Assembly (NCBI GenBank): GCA_046290815.1
Contig: JBKBUF010000021.1
Coordinates: forward strand, 1 to 64,000
From: JBKBUF01 sp046290815
GTDB lineage: Bacteria; Bacteroidota; Bacteroidia; Cytophagales; Cytophagaceae
Length of the DNA: 64,000 bases
Reading direction: 5' to 3'
Part shown: positions 35,028 to 44,119 of the stretch, piece after piece
Numbering within the stretch: the stretch's first letter is position 1
How the letters are laid out: each line of letters begins with the position of its first letter
Translations under genes and position numbers: made by a program
The notes under the pieces: generated by a model
Seen by the model: the letters and a program-made list of their open reading frames with translations, nothing else
Told to the model about the DNA's origin: nothing
The model's database searches: none

Positions 35028-36752
35028 ATGCTCAGACTGCTAATTCGTTCGGTTTTTAACCTGCTGCTCTTTGTTGGTCTGGCTATAATTATTTATACCA
35101 TCTACAAACTATATTCCTTTGATCATTCGGAATTTATTTCCTGGATTTTAACTAAATACGGGAAAGCTGACAAAACAGATTTATTTATCTCCGATTATCT
35201 TCCTGAGTCCAGGTATAAATTAATCAGGATGATTTCATGGATGGCTTTGATAATTTATTGTGTCATCTTTATCCGCTATCGAAAGTCATTGTTTAACCAT
35301 CTGGAATGGGTTAGACAAATTTTTTCAAGCAGGATCATTATACTTAAAAATGAAATTGCAGGGTTACCGGTGTTGGAGAAAGTCTTGTTTTTCGTACTGA
35401 TGGGTTACATCATATTATTAAGATTTGTTTTGTTATTTAAACTGCCATTTCAGATCGATGAGGTTAATTCCTATCTTTTTTTTGTTGATAAAGGTTTTCT
35501 TGTAACTGCAGCTTATTATCCTGCTCCAAATAATCATATTTTATACAATCTGGTTGCAGGTGTTTTTAATTTATTGGGGTTTTCACCGGAGCTGGTAATG
35601 AAATTGCCTGCATTTATAATTTCAATTTTTCTTTCTGTTGTGATATTTGCCGGGATAAAACGAAAGGTGAATTATGAAGTAGCCTTTATTACTACTGCTA
35701 TTTTTTCTACCTCACTCCATTTGATGTATTATTCAGTCTCCGGTAGAGGGTATATCCTTTTGGTGCTTATGGTTTTTGTTTTAGTCTATCAGGGAATAAA
35801 AGCATTTTCCGGGGAATTAATAGGTCAAAATCTCTTCCTCTTTATCATGGCGGCTGTTGCAGGCTTTTACGCCATTCCTGTTTTTTTGTATCCTTATGTT
35901 TCTTTTTTTACCGGGCTTATCCTGGTGCTCCTTATCAAAAAGAATTATACCGGCATAAAGCAGGTAATACTCGCTTCGGTGGTATCGGTAATATTCGTCC
36001 TGATTGTTTATTCTCCTGTAATTTTGTTCAATGGATTGTCTGCGCTAATTTCCAACTCCTGGGTGTCGGCCTTGTCTTCTAAGGAATTTCATTTGGGTTT
36101 GTCTGATTATATAAGAGAGGTTCCATCCTTTCTTTTTGGTTTTGATCTGGCCAGTCATTATGCTTTTATTTTGGTAGTCATGGCAGGACTTACGTTTCTA
36201 TGGGTTGAAAATAAATGGGAGGCAGGTATCATTATCATAGCCGCTTTTCTGGTACCATTCCTGATGTTGTTTGTTCAGAAGGTTTTGCCTTTTGTCCGGG
36301 TATGGATATATCTCATTCCTGTGATTTCGTTGCTGATTTCATTGTGGGTTTATTATCCCCTTGAATCTAGTAAATACAAACGGACCATGATTCCGCTTAT
36401 AACGGCCTTACTTTTATCATTTCAGTTTTCTCTTTTGAATGATAGTTTTTTGTCTAAAGAAGATGATTATTATAAAGAACTCGATTCCTATTTTTCTGGT
36501 ATAAATCACCAAAACGGCAGTTCTGTTCTGATAACAGACGATGCATACGGTATCTATTACAGGTATTATGTTTTGCAAAATGAGGGGAATACGGAGATAT
36601 TAAGTACTATGGGAGATTCAGGACATACAGATCCGAAACCGCAAATAATTATAATTGGTAAGCAGCAGGTTTTTCCTATTGGTTTAGATTCATCTTTTTA
36701 TTTAAAATCCTTTGAAAATCAGTATATAACTGAATATAGAAAGGTGAAATGA
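35028..36752 (+). CDS. GT-C fold membrane glycosyltransferase (ArnT/GT39-like)
   Basis: A 574-residue protein with about 12 membrane helices. Between two helices near residue 140 lies FQIDEVNSYLFFVDKG, which carries the Asp-Glu pair expected in the first periplasmic loop of GT-C enzymes such as ArnT and protein mannosyltransferases; YYPAPNNHILYNL follows, a loop with conserved Asn/His. The C-terminal ~110 residues are soluble. It probably moves a sugar from a polyprenyl phosphate donor to a lipid or protein acceptor on the outer face of the inner membrane. The NeuD-like gene downstream fits a surface-glycan context. Confidence 0.75.
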   Translation: MLRLLIRSVFNLLLFVGLAIIIYTIYKLYSFDHSEFISWILTKYGKADKTDLFISDYLPESRYKLIRMISWMALIIYCVIFIRYRKSLFNHLEWVRQIFSSRIIILKNEIAGLPVLEKVLFFVLMGYIILLRFVLLFKLPFQIDEVNSYLFFVDKGFLVTAAYYPAPNNHILYNLVAGVFNLLGFSPELVMKLPAFIISIFLSVVIFAGIKRKVNYEVAFITTAIFSTSLHLMYYSVSGRGYILLVLMVFVLVYQGIKAFSGELIGQNLFLFIMAAVAGFYAIPVFLYPYVSFFTGLILVLLIKKNYTGIKQVILASVVSVIFVLIVYSPVILFNGLSALISNSWVSALSSKEFHLGLSDYIREVPSFLFGFDLASHYAFILVVMAGLTFLWVENKWEAGIIIIAAFLVPFLMLFVQKVLPFVRVWIYLIPVISLLISLWVYYPLESSKYKRTMIPLITALLLSFQFSLLNDSFLSKEDDYYKELDSYFSGINHQNGSSVLITDDAYGIYYRYYVLQNEGNTEILSTMGDSGHTDPKPQIIIIGKQQVFPIGLDSSFYLKSFENQYITEYRKVK

Positions 36753-36838
36753 ACTTTTTAAAACGACTTATTTGTTCGGGAAGAAGTCGAAATAATATTT
36801 TAACCGTTCCTTTTTAAATTTAAATTTGCCAAAAATAT

Positions 36839-37480
36839 ATGCGCATGGATAATAATCCGGTAATCATTTTCGGGGCTAAAGGTCTTGGAAAAGTGGCTTT
36901 AGATATTTTTCAAAGTAATAACATTGTTACTTATTGTTTTTTGGATGACGATGAGGGGCTGCACGGAAAAGAAATTTGTGATATTGCAGTATTGGGCCGA
37001 ACGGATGATGAAGGCTTTCTGAAATATATAGGCAAAAAATGCTCTGCCTTTGTAGCCACTGACGACAACATGTACAGAGAGAATCTGATAGAGATGCTAA
37101 AAAGCAGAAGGAAAGTGATGCCTGTCAATGCCATTCACAACAGAGCCTTTGTTTCTGAATATTCTTACATAGGTTATGGCAATATGATAAATGCCGGTGC
37201 TACGATTAACAGCAATGCGAGAATAAGTAACCATTGTATCATTAGCTGTAATGCTTTAATTGATTTTGATTCACATCTTGAGGATTTTGTACAGGTAGGA
37301 GCCGGAAGTATCATTAATTCCGGGGTAAAGATAGAAAAGGGTGCTTTTATAGGCTCCGGTGCGGTAATAGTTTCCGGCGTCAAAATCGGTAAAAAAGCCA
37401 GAGTAGGAGCAGGATCTGTTGTAATATCTGACGTAAAACCGGGAGAAACTGTGTTTGGAAACCCTGCGAAGCCGGTCTAG
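36839..37480 (+). CDS. NeuD/PglD-type sugar O-/N-acetyltransferase
   Basis: A 213-residue protein. An N-terminal Rossmann-like domain (VIIFGAKGLGKVALDIF, ~1-90) is followed by a left-handed beta-helix of hexapeptide repeats (~105-205: GYGNMINAGATINSNARI, VQVGAGSIINSGVKI, FIGSGAVIVSGVKIG) and the ending GNPAKPV. NeuD/PglD proteins transfer an acetyl group from acetyl-CoA to an amino- or sialic-type sugar. The substrate sugar is unknown. A TAAATTTG box at 36821-36828 precedes the start, without a clear -33 element. Confidence 0.85.
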   Translation: MRMDNNPVIIFGAKGLGKVALDIFQSNNIVTYCFLDDDEGLHGKEICDIAVLGRTDDEGFLKYIGKKCSAFVATDDNMYRENLIEMLKSRRKVMPVNAIHNRAFVSEYSYIGYGNMINAGATINSNARISNHCIISCNALIDFDSHLEDFVQVGAGSIINSGVKIEKGAFIGSGAVIVSGVKIGKKARVGAGSVVISDVKPGETVFGNPAKPV

Positions 37481-37482
37481 CA

Positions 37483-37513
37483 TTGAATGCTTATTTAAAA
37501 TCCATTATATTTG
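37483..37513 (+). promoter_or_regulatory. Candidate promoter for trhO
   Basis: TTG (37483-37485), a 20-bp spacer and TATATTTG (37506-37513) fit the -33/-7 pattern with a shortened -33 box. The predicted start falls at about 37519, at the edge of the hairpin that follows. Confidence 0.5.
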
Positions 37514-37519
37514 TATATG

Positions 37520-37547
37520 AAAAATCTGATTTTAATCAGATTTTTTT
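37520..37547 (+). terminator. Hairpin plus T run between neuD-like gene and trhO
   Basis: AAAAATCTGATT (37520-37531) pairs with AATCAGATTTTT (37534-37545), with more T after it. It suits a terminator of the upstream gene, but it also lies just downstream of the candidate trhO promoter. Confidence 0.65.
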
Positions 37548-37577
37548 GTTTAGTATCATTTAAAGGCCTTAGAGAAG

Positions 37578-38537
37578 ATGGACCACAAGTATAATTTCAG
37601 CATTCTTTTATATTACTGCTATACTGAAATAGCTGATCCGGAGAAGTTCAGAGAGGAACATCATCGCTTTTGTCTGGATCTTGGTTTGAAGGGAAGGATT
37701 ATTGTAGCCTCAGAAGGATTAAACGGGACTGTTTCCGGTACTGTAGAAAATTGTCAGAAGTACATGGAAGTGATTAAGGCAGATCCTCGTTTCGGTAGTA
37801 TCGATTTTAAGGTAGAAGGGTCCGAGAAAAATGCATTCCAAAAACTTCATGTGAGAGTAAAGCCGGAAATTGTACATTCCGGACTTCACCATATAAATCC
37901 ATCCAGGCGAACAGGAGTACATCTTGCTCCGGCAGAGTTCAAAAAACTAAAAGACCAGCAAGATGTAGTGATCCTTGATGTCAGATCTAATTATGAGCAT
38001 AAGGTCGGGCGATTTAAAAACGCCATCACACTTGATATTGAAAACTTCAGAGATTTTCCTGAGAAAGTAAAAGAACTGGAGCACCTGAAGGATAAAAAAG
38101 TTATTACCTATTGTACCGGGGGAATTAAGTGTGAAAAGGCAAGCGCTTTTCTTCTTGAGCAGGGGTTTAAAGATGTTTATCAGCTGCACGGAGGAATTAT
38201 TAAATATGGCCTGGAAGAAAGCGGTGAAGATTTTGAAGGTAAGTGCTATGTATTTGATAACCGCATAGTAGTGGATATAAATAAGGTTAACCCGAAAGTT
38301 ATATCAAGATGCTACGTATGCGATACAGAATGTGATCGTATGATCAATTGTGCTAATCCGGTTTGCAATCTGCATGTTCCGATTTGCGAAGCTTGCGGAT
38401 GGAAAATGGATGGCGCATGTTCTGATGATTGTAAAACCCATCCTGAAAAAAGAGCATATGATGGTACAGGCTATTATGCTAAAGAGATGAATGGCTACAA
38501 TCCCTATAAGGGAATGAAAAGAAAGTCTGTTAGCTAA
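37578..38537 (+). CDS. trhO: tRNA uridine(34) hydroxylase (TrhO/YceA), rhodanese type
   Basis: A 319-residue protein with an N-terminal acylphosphatase-like domain (~1-100; LNGTVSGTVENC), a rhodanese domain (~120-220) with DVRSNYEHKVGRFKNA and the active-site loop ITYCTGGIKCEKAS (Cys179), and a C-terminal Cys-rich domain (CYVCDTECDRMINCANPVC). TrhO hydroxylates U34 of certain tRNAs independently of prephenate. The length and motifs are typical. The 3' end overlaps the convergent response-regulator gene by 8 bp. Confidence 0.92.
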   Translation: MDHKYNFSILLYYCYTEIADPEKFREEHHRFCLDLGLKGRIIVASEGLNGTVSGTVENCQKYMEVIKADPRFGSIDFKVEGSEKNAFQKLHVRVKPEIVHSGLHHINPSRRTGVHLAPAEFKKLKDQQDVVILDVRSNYEHKVGRFKNAITLDIENFRDFPEKVKELEHLKDKKVITYCTGGIKCEKASAFLLEQGFKDVYQLHGGIIKYGLEESGEDFEGKCYVFDNRIVVDINKVNPKVISRCYVCDTECDRMINCANPVCNLHVPICEACGWKMDGACSDDCKTHPEKRAYDGTGYYAKEMNGYNPYKGMKRKSVS

Positions 38538-38934
38538 AGTGCTTTTGAACTATATCATTTAATTTACCCTCTGTTAAAGGCTTATTGATATAATCTTTTA
38601 CTATTAAAGTATCCTTTATTTTTCCTGTGTCGTTTGGATTGGTAGAGGTGGTAAGCATAACAATCTTAATGTTTTCTGACCCTTTAATGGTTTGTTTAGT
38701 GAAAGCTTCAAGAAACTCAAACCCATCCATTACAGGCATATTTATATCCAGTAATAGCAATTCCGGCATTTCATGGCCTTCCGCATCCTGAGATTTTAAA
38801 TAATTCAGCGCTTCTTCTCCATTGAGGACTATGTTAACTTCCTGAGCAAATCCTGCTTTGAGTATAAGGTGTTTGTTGATGTAATTATTTATATTATCAT
38901 CATCCACCAAAAGGATCTTGCTAAGTTTTTTCAT
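38530..38934 (-). CDS. Single-domain response regulator
   Basis: A 134-residue protein consisting only of a receiver domain: the acidic pocket VDDDN (residues 10-14), phospho-acceptor Asp63 in LLLDINMPVMDGFEF, the switch Thr region MLTTSTNPND, and Lys in VKDYINKPLT. No output domain follows. Such CheY-like proteins in Bacteroidota usually receive phosphate from orphan hybrid kinases; the nearest kinase is at 56303-58279, so no partner can be named. Confidence 0.92.
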   Translation of the reverse strand: MKKLSKILLVDDDNINNYINKHLILKAGFAQEVNIVLNGEEALNYLKSQDAEGHEMPELLLLDINMPVMDGFEFLEAFTKQTIKGSENIKIVMLTTSTNPNDTGKIKDTLIVKDYINKPLTEGKLNDIVQKHFS

Positions 38935-39180
38935 TTTGGAACGTGAGGCAAACTTTTGTTAAGTAATATTTATATTAGTTGTTTTCTATTTATAATCGAA
39001 TATTATAATGAAAAGTGCCCTTCTGGGAGAATTTGAGGGTTTTAACGGTAGGGAGTTTTAAAGGTTGTAATTTTCTCAATGTATGTTAGCGTTAAATTTT
39101 CACATTTTTTCGCGAAATTATATAATATCGTAGTTTTTCAAAAGGCATAAAATGCCTATGTATCTGAGTGCAGGTTATAA

Positions 39181-39211
39181 TTTGTTTTCATCGGCCATTA
39201 ACTTAACTTTG
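39181..39211 (+). promoter_or_regulatory. Bacteroidota sigma-A promoter for nuoH operon
   Basis: TTTG (39181-39184), a 19-bp spacer and TAACTTTG (39204-39211) match the consensus fully. The predicted start at ~39217 gives a leader of only about 11 nt before the ATG at 39228. Confidence 0.72.
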
Positions 39212-39227
39212 CCCCCTTCAAAGAACG

Positions 39228-40319
39228 ATGTTTTTACTAGGATTTTTCCTCTTGTTTATATTAGGTTATATGGTCTTTGCGGTATATGCCGAAAGGAAAA
39301 TTTCTGCATTCATACAAGACAGATATGGGCCAATGGAGGTAGGCTATAAAGGAATTATCCAGACCATCGCAGACCTGATAAAGCTTTTTCAGAAGGAAGA
39401 TATCATTCCTGCGGCTGCTGATAAATGGCTATTTGTAATCGCACCCGTATTAATTTTTGCCGCTGTGTTTGCCGGATACGCCGTGGTCCCTCTTGCTCCG
39501 GGACTTGAAGGTAGTGCCATACAATCAGGTGTTTTTTTTCTCCTTGCCATAATTTCGCTGGATGTAATAGGAATTGTACTGGCAGGCTGGGGATCTAATA
39601 ACAAATATTCACTCTTCGGTGCATTCCGGGCGGTTGCACAAATCATATCTTATGAAATACCATTAACTCTTGCAGTGTTGTCAGTACTGGTAACATGTCA
39701 GACGCTCAACCTTCAGGAAATAAGTTATCAGCAAGGAATTTTTTATGCCGACGCCGATACGGCAAACTATCTTTTCGGTATAAAAGCAACAGGAATAAAT
39801 GTTACTCATACCGGTGGTATTCTTACCTGGAATATTTTCAGAAATCCTTTTCTTCTTATTTCATTTGTGATTTTTTTCATTGCCTCTCTGGCTGAAAGTA
39901 ATCGTGCACCCTTTGATATACCGGAAGCTGAGTCTGAACTGGTGGCAGGCTTTCATACAGAATATTCCGGATTCCGCTTTGCCCTGCTGTTTCTTGCCGA
40001 ATACGGGATGATGTTGCTTGTTTGCATACTGGCTGCCATACTTTTTCTTGGAAGCTGGAATACCCCATTACCTAATATAGGAGATGTAAAACTTGCAGAC
40101 TGGACTAGCGGAAAAGAAGGCTATCTGTCAGGATATATTTGGGGAGGGTTCTGGCTTTTATCTAAAGCAATCTTTTTAATTATTTGGCAAATGTTTGTCC
40201 GCTGGACATATCCACGGCTGCGTGTGGATCAACTGATGTTTTTATGCTGGAAAGTATTAACACCATTGGCTTTATTGATACTGATTATTTCCTCGTTATA
40301 TAGATTATTAATTATTTAG
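39228..40319 (+). CDS. nuoH: NADH-quinone oxidoreductase subunit H
   Basis: A 363-residue membrane subunit with eight or more helices. Conserved segments are VYAERKISAFIQDRYGP (first cytoplasmic loop), IADLIKLFQKEDIIP, SYEIPLTLAV and RAPFDIPEAESELVAGFHTEYSGFRFA, the acidic loop lining the quinone tunnel, here cited by its ends RAPFDIPEAE and EYSGF. It forms the quinone-binding and first proton-linked part of complex I. It opens a seven-gene run H-I-J-K-L-M-N. Confidence 0.96.
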   Translation: MFLLGFFLLFILGYMVFAVYAERKISAFIQDRYGPMEVGYKGIIQTIADLIKLFQKEDIIPAAADKWLFVIAPVLIFAAVFAGYAVVPLAPGLEGSAIQSGVFFLLAIISLDVIGIVLAGWGSNNKYSLFGAFRAVAQIISYEIPLTLAVLSVLVTCQTLNLQEISYQQGIFYADADTANYLFGIKATGINVTHTGGILTWNIFRNPFLLISFVIFFIASLAESNRAPFDIPEAESELVAGFHTEYSGFRFALLFLAEYGMMLLVCILAAILFLGSWNTPLPNIGDVKLADWTSGKEGYLSGYIWGGFWLLSKAIFLIIWQMFVRWTYPRLRVDQLMFLCWKVLTPLALLILIISSLYRLLII

Positions 40320-40330
40320 AAGTAAAAAAA

Positions 40331-41203
40331 GTGAATATAAAAGGAGCCAATAATTCATTTACAGGAAATATCTCAGAGGCTGTTTCTTCTCTCTTGCAGG
40401 GACTGAAACTGACCATCAGACATTTTTTCCGTTCAGCTAAAACTGATGCGGTCAAAAAGATTTCAATTGACAACCCCGGATATTTTGATTTTCAAAATGG
40501 AATCTCTACTATCCAATACCCACATGAATCCATTCCGGTTCCTGATAATGGCCGTTACCGTCTGCACAATGAAATAGATGACTGCATAGTATGTGATCTT
40601 TGTGCAAAAATTTGTCCGGTCAATTGCATTGAAATCGAACCGGTAAAATCTACAGAAGAAATTGGTAAAACATCAGATGGTACAACCAAAAGAATCTATG
40701 CTGCAAAGTTCGACATAGACATGGCTAAATGTTGTTATTGTGGTTTATGTACAACAGTATGTCCGACCGAATGCCTTACAATGACAAAATCTTACGATTA
40801 TTCAGAATATGACATACGGAACATGGTTTATCATTTTACTGATATGTCTCCTGAACAGGTAGAAGAGAAAAAACTTCAGTATGAACAGAAACAAAAGGAG
40901 AAGCAAAAACCAGCAGTCCCAAAAGCTGAAACCCCGGTTAAGGACACAGCTGCAGAAATAAAATCTTCTGATCAGCCTAAGCCGGCAACTGCAGCACCTA
41001 AACCTGCATTTAAACCAGTGATAAAGAAAGACAGCGAGAAAGAGAAAGAGAAGGAAAGTGAGAAAGAGAGCAAAAAGGAGGATGTGAAGCCGGAGGAGGA
41101 GAAGCCAAAGTCTGTTGCACCTAAAGTGGTATTTAAACCTGTAATAAAAGCTCCTAAACCTAAAACTGATCCCGATAACCAAACTGAGAAGAAGGATGAA
41201 TGA
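40331..41203 (+). CDS. nuoI: NADH-quinone oxidoreductase subunit I with long charged C-terminal tail
   Basis: A 290-residue protein with a GTG start. Two 4Fe-4S motifs are intact: C85-x2-C88-x2-C91-x3-C95-P and C134-x2-C137-x2-C140-x3-C144-P. The core ends near residue 165. The remaining ~120 residues are a Lys/Glu/Pro-rich low-complexity tail (KEKEKESEKESKKEDVKPEE) in which KPAFKPVIKK and KVVFKPVIKA are repeated. NuoI normally has about 160-180 residues and no such tail. The protein overlaps nuoJ by 8 bp. Confidence 0.92.
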   Translation: MNIKGANNSFTGNISEAVSSLLQGLKLTIRHFFRSAKTDAVKKISIDNPGYFDFQNGISTIQYPHESIPVPDNGRYRLHNEIDDCIVCDLCAKICPVNCIEIEPVKSTEEIGKTSDGTTKRIYAAKFDIDMAKCCYCGLCTTVCPTECLTMTKSYDYSEYDIRNMVYHFTDMSPEQVEEKKLQYEQKQKEKQKPAVPKAETPVKDTAAEIKSSDQPKPATAAPKPAFKPVIKKDSEKEKEKESEKESKKEDVKPEEEKPKSVAPKVVFKPVIKAPKPKTDPDNQTEKKDE

Positions 41204-41732
41204 TTCTGCATTGATACTGTTTTATTTTTTTGCTTTGACAACTCTTTGTGGGGGTGTATATATTCTTTTATCCGATAATATTGTTCATTCTGCACTTGCT
41301 TTATTAGTGTCTCTTTTGGGAACGGCTTTTCTTTACCTTTTCCTTAATATGGATTTCCTTATGGTTAGCCAGATTGTAGTTTATGTCGGAGGGGTTATAC
41401 TCCTTATTGTATTTGGAATTATGATAAGCAAAAGGATGTCAGGTCCAAAACAGGTAAATGCAGAAACTAAGAATATTTTCACAGGAGTTTTTGTTGCCTT
41501 GGTTCTGGGGACTATTCTCATGCATGTTATCAGGATTTCAGAATTCAGTAAAATGAAAATGAAGGTTCATTCATATGCCCCTGAATCTGCTAAAATAAAG
41601 GATATAGGAGTCAATATTATGACAGGTTACATTTTTCCTTTTGAGTTGGCAGCCATAATTCTGCTTGTGGCTTTAATTGGTGCAGCATATATTGCGGCGG
41701 GAATTCATGGGAATAAAAAGGATAGCAAATAA
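41196..41732 (+). CDS. nuoJ: NADH-quinone oxidoreductase subunit J
   Basis: A 178-residue membrane subunit with five helices; the VGGVILLIVFGIMI segment is the usual pi-bulge-containing helix 3. It ends with a Lys-rich tail. It starts 8 bp inside nuoI, and nuoK follows after 3 bp. Confidence 0.94.
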   Translation: MNDSALILFYFFALTTLCGGVYILLSDNIVHSALALLVSLLGTAFLYLFLNMDFLMVSQIVVYVGGVILLIVFGIMISKRMSGPKQVNAETKNIFTGVFVALVLGTILMHVIRISEFSKMKMKVHSYAPESAKIKDIGVNIMTGYIFPFELAAIILLVALIGAAYIAAGIHGNKKDSK

Positions 41733-41735
41733 GAA

Positions 41736-42041
41736 ATGATACCACTGGAACATTTTCTTGTTATTTCAGCCATCTTGTTTTGTACAGGTGTCGCCATTGT
41801 ACTTTCAAGGAAGAATGCCATTGTAATCCTGATGGGAGTAGAACTTTTGCTCAATGCCGCAAATATCAATTTAGCTGCCTTCAGTTATTTTGATCCGGCA
41901 TTTTCCGGGCAATTATTCGTACTCTTTGTTTTTGTAATAGCAGTAGCTGAAGCCGGTGTGGCACTGGCCATAATTTTTCAGGTATATAAGTATTTTTATA
42001 CTTCTGAAGCGGACGAAGTTAAAACCCTAAGCGAGCAATAA
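41736..42041 (+). CDS. nuoK: NADH-quinone oxidoreductase subunit K
   Basis: A 101-residue subunit with three helices. The proton-channel acidic residues are visible in LMGVELLLNAANINLAA and in VIAVAEAGVALAII. Length and order are typical. Its last stop base is the first base of the nuoL start codon. Confidence 0.96.
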   Translation: MIPLEHFLVISAILFCTGVAIVLSRKNAIVILMGVELLLNAANINLAAFSYFDPAFSGQLFVLFVFVIAVAEAGVALAIIFQVYKYFYTSEADEVKTLSEQ

Positions 42042-44068
42042 TGAGTCAGAATTTACTACAATGGGTTTTGATCCTAGTTCTTTTATTCCCTGCTTTGTCA
42101 TTTGGTGTTTTATTTTTTGCAGCCGGTCGTCTGCCGAGAAAAGGGGATTTGCTTGCGGTAGTTTCTGTATTTATTTCCTTTGTTTCTGCTGCTATATTAT
42201 TTATAAATTCTCTTAATACTCCATTATCACTTAGGTTTCAATGGTTCAGAATTTCATCTGATATCAATTTTAATCTAAGTTTACTCAGCAATCCTGTCAC
42301 TTCCTTTATGGCACTGGTGGTTACCTTTATAAGTTTTCTTGTGAATTTATATTCCTTGTCGTATATGAAGGACAAGCGAAATTATGAAAGATATTTTCCC
42401 TATCTGAGCGTCTTCACTTTTGCCATGTTGGGACTTGTTTTCTCTGATAACCTGCTGCTAACGTTTGTTTTTTGGGAAATGGTTGGTTTTTCCTCTTATC
42501 TGCTTATAGGTTTCTGGTTCGATAAGGAGGCTGCGGTAAAAGCAGGAAAAAAAGCATTTTTGTTTAACCGAATCGGAGATCTTGGGTTTATGGTGGCATT
42601 AATGTTTTTATGGACAAAAGCAGGAACATTTGAAATGTCGGCTCTGTCTTCATATACCTTTGTATTTGAGGAATCATATTTCTGGTGGGTAATAGCCGGA
42701 GCAGGCTTGTTTTGGGCAGCTGTCGGAAAATCTGCCCAGTTTCCACTCTATGTATGGCTTCCGGATGCAATGGAAGGGCCGACACCCGTATCGGCTTTGT
42801 TGCATGCTGCCACCATGGTTGCGGCAGGTGTATTTCTAATGGCCAGGATGTATTTCTTCTTTCCATCCGAAATACTTACAATAATTGCTGTAATAGGAGC
42901 TATTACCATTATTGCCGGTGCACTTCCTGCACTTGTCCAAAATGACATTAAAAAGGTTCTGGCTTTCTCCACGATTTCGCAACTGGGATTTATGATGGTT
43001 GGCATTGGAACAGGGGCGAGCGAGGCTGCCTTATTTCATCTGTTTACACATGCCTTTTTTAAAGCAGGTTTGTTCCTTGCAGCAGGTGCAGTGATCCATG
43101 AAATGCATGAAGTAAAACACAAACTATTCATTAAAGGATTTTATACAGACTTCGATTCTCAGGATATGAGACTGATGGGAGGTTTCAGAAAAAAGTCACC
43201 TCTTGTATTCTATTGCTATTTGGTTTGTGCAGCAAGTCTTGCAGGGCTTCCATTTCTATCCGGTTTTCTCTCCAAAGATGCCATATTAATTTCTGCCTGG
43301 ACATGGGCATCTGAAAGTGCAAGCCCAATCTTTTATTTAGTGCCATTAGCAGGATTTCTGACAGTGTTTTTCACTTCCTTCTATATGTTCCGGCAGTTGT
43401 ACATGGTATTCATGGAGGATTTCAGACTTGCTGAACAGATTCCCGAAAGCGGAAATGTGTTTCACGAAACACATAAAACTGATTGGATGATAAATGTCCC
43501 TTTAGTATTACTCGCAATACTTTCTGTGTGGTTATTCTTTTCTCATAATCCGTTTGATGTTCAAAATTCTATTTTTCTCAAGACTCTTCAATTGCTTCCA
43601 AAAGGTCAGCCGTCATTTGTTATTCATATTTCAGTGATATTAGCATCAGTTTTCCTATCCTTGCTCGGTATATCTGCAGCGTATTATAAGGCTAAGGGAT
43701 ATTTCAAAGGCAGCACTCAAGGGTTTAGCCTGCAGGTTGTTTATTTGTTGAAAAATAACTGGTATCTGGACGAATTTTATAAAAGAATTCTGATTAAACC
43801 TGCTTATTCTGCAGCAACGATTTTCTCAGGGATAGACATAAAAGTAATTGATGCATTCCTTCATTTGATTGCTATTTCAAATGTGGTAATCGCACATATT
43901 GTCTCATGGTTCGACAGGAATTTAATAGATGGATCAGTTAATCTTACTGCTAAATTGACAAGTAGGGTCGGGAAGAGGTTTAGTAGGTTGCAGAATGGGC
44001 AGATTCAATTTTATATTTTGTTGACTATCATTATATTAATACTGGTAATGTTAATTGTGTACAAATGA
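42041..44068 (+). CDS. nuoL: NADH-quinone oxidoreductase subunit L
   Basis: A 675-residue antiporter-like subunit. The core has LTFVFWEMVGFSSYLLIGFW with the key Glu, GKSAQFPLYVWLPDAMEGPTPVSALLHAATMVAAG with the broken helix 7 and Lys, and THAFFKAGLFLAAGAVIH; cited here only as landmarks (FWEMVG, LPDAMEGPTPVSALLHA, HAFFKAGLF). The C-terminal part carries the lateral helix and final helix (LTIIILILVMLIVYK). It starts with a one-base overlap with nuoK; a ~50-bp spacer precedes nuoM. Confidence 0.96.
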   Translation: MSQNLLQWVLILVLLFPALSFGVLFFAAGRLPRKGDLLAVVSVFISFVSAAILFINSLNTPLSLRFQWFRISSDINFNLSLLSNPVTSFMALVVTFISFLVNLYSLSYMKDKRNYERYFPYLSVFTFAMLGLVFSDNLLLTFVFWEMVGFSSYLLIGFWFDKEAAVKAGKKAFLFNRIGDLGFMVALMFLWTKAGTFEMSALSSYTFVFEESYFWWVIAGAGLFWAAVGKSAQFPLYVWLPDAMEGPTPVSALLHAATMVAAGVFLMARMYFFFPSEILTIIAVIGAITIIAGALPALVQNDIKKVLAFSTISQLGFMMVGIGTGASEAALFHLFTHAFFKAGLFLAAGAVIHEMHEVKHKLFIKGFYTDFDSQDMRLMGGFRKKSPLVFYCYLVCAASLAGLPFLSGFLSKDAILISAWTWASESASPIFYLVPLAGFLTVFFTSFYMFRQLYMVFMEDFRLAEQIPESGNVFHETHKTDWMINVPLVLLAILSVWLFFSHNPFDVQNSIFLKTLQLLPKGQPSFVIHISVILASVFLSLLGISAAYYKAKGYFKGSTQGFSLQVVYLLKNNWYLDEFYKRILIKPAYSAATIFSGIDIKVIDAFLHLIAISNVVIAHIVSWFDRNLIDGSVNLTAKLTSRVGKRFSRLQNGQIQFYILLTIIILILVMLIVYK

Positions 44069-44119
44069 AGAATTTATCTTTTGCATTTGTGCCTTAACTA
44101 AATAATATTTGTTGGATTA

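Noticed and set aside
39008..39061. 17-codon ORF MKSALLGEFEGFNGREF upstream of nuoH
   Set aside because: It is too short to judge, has no signal peptide or relative nearby, and lies before the mapped-by-motif nuo promoter.
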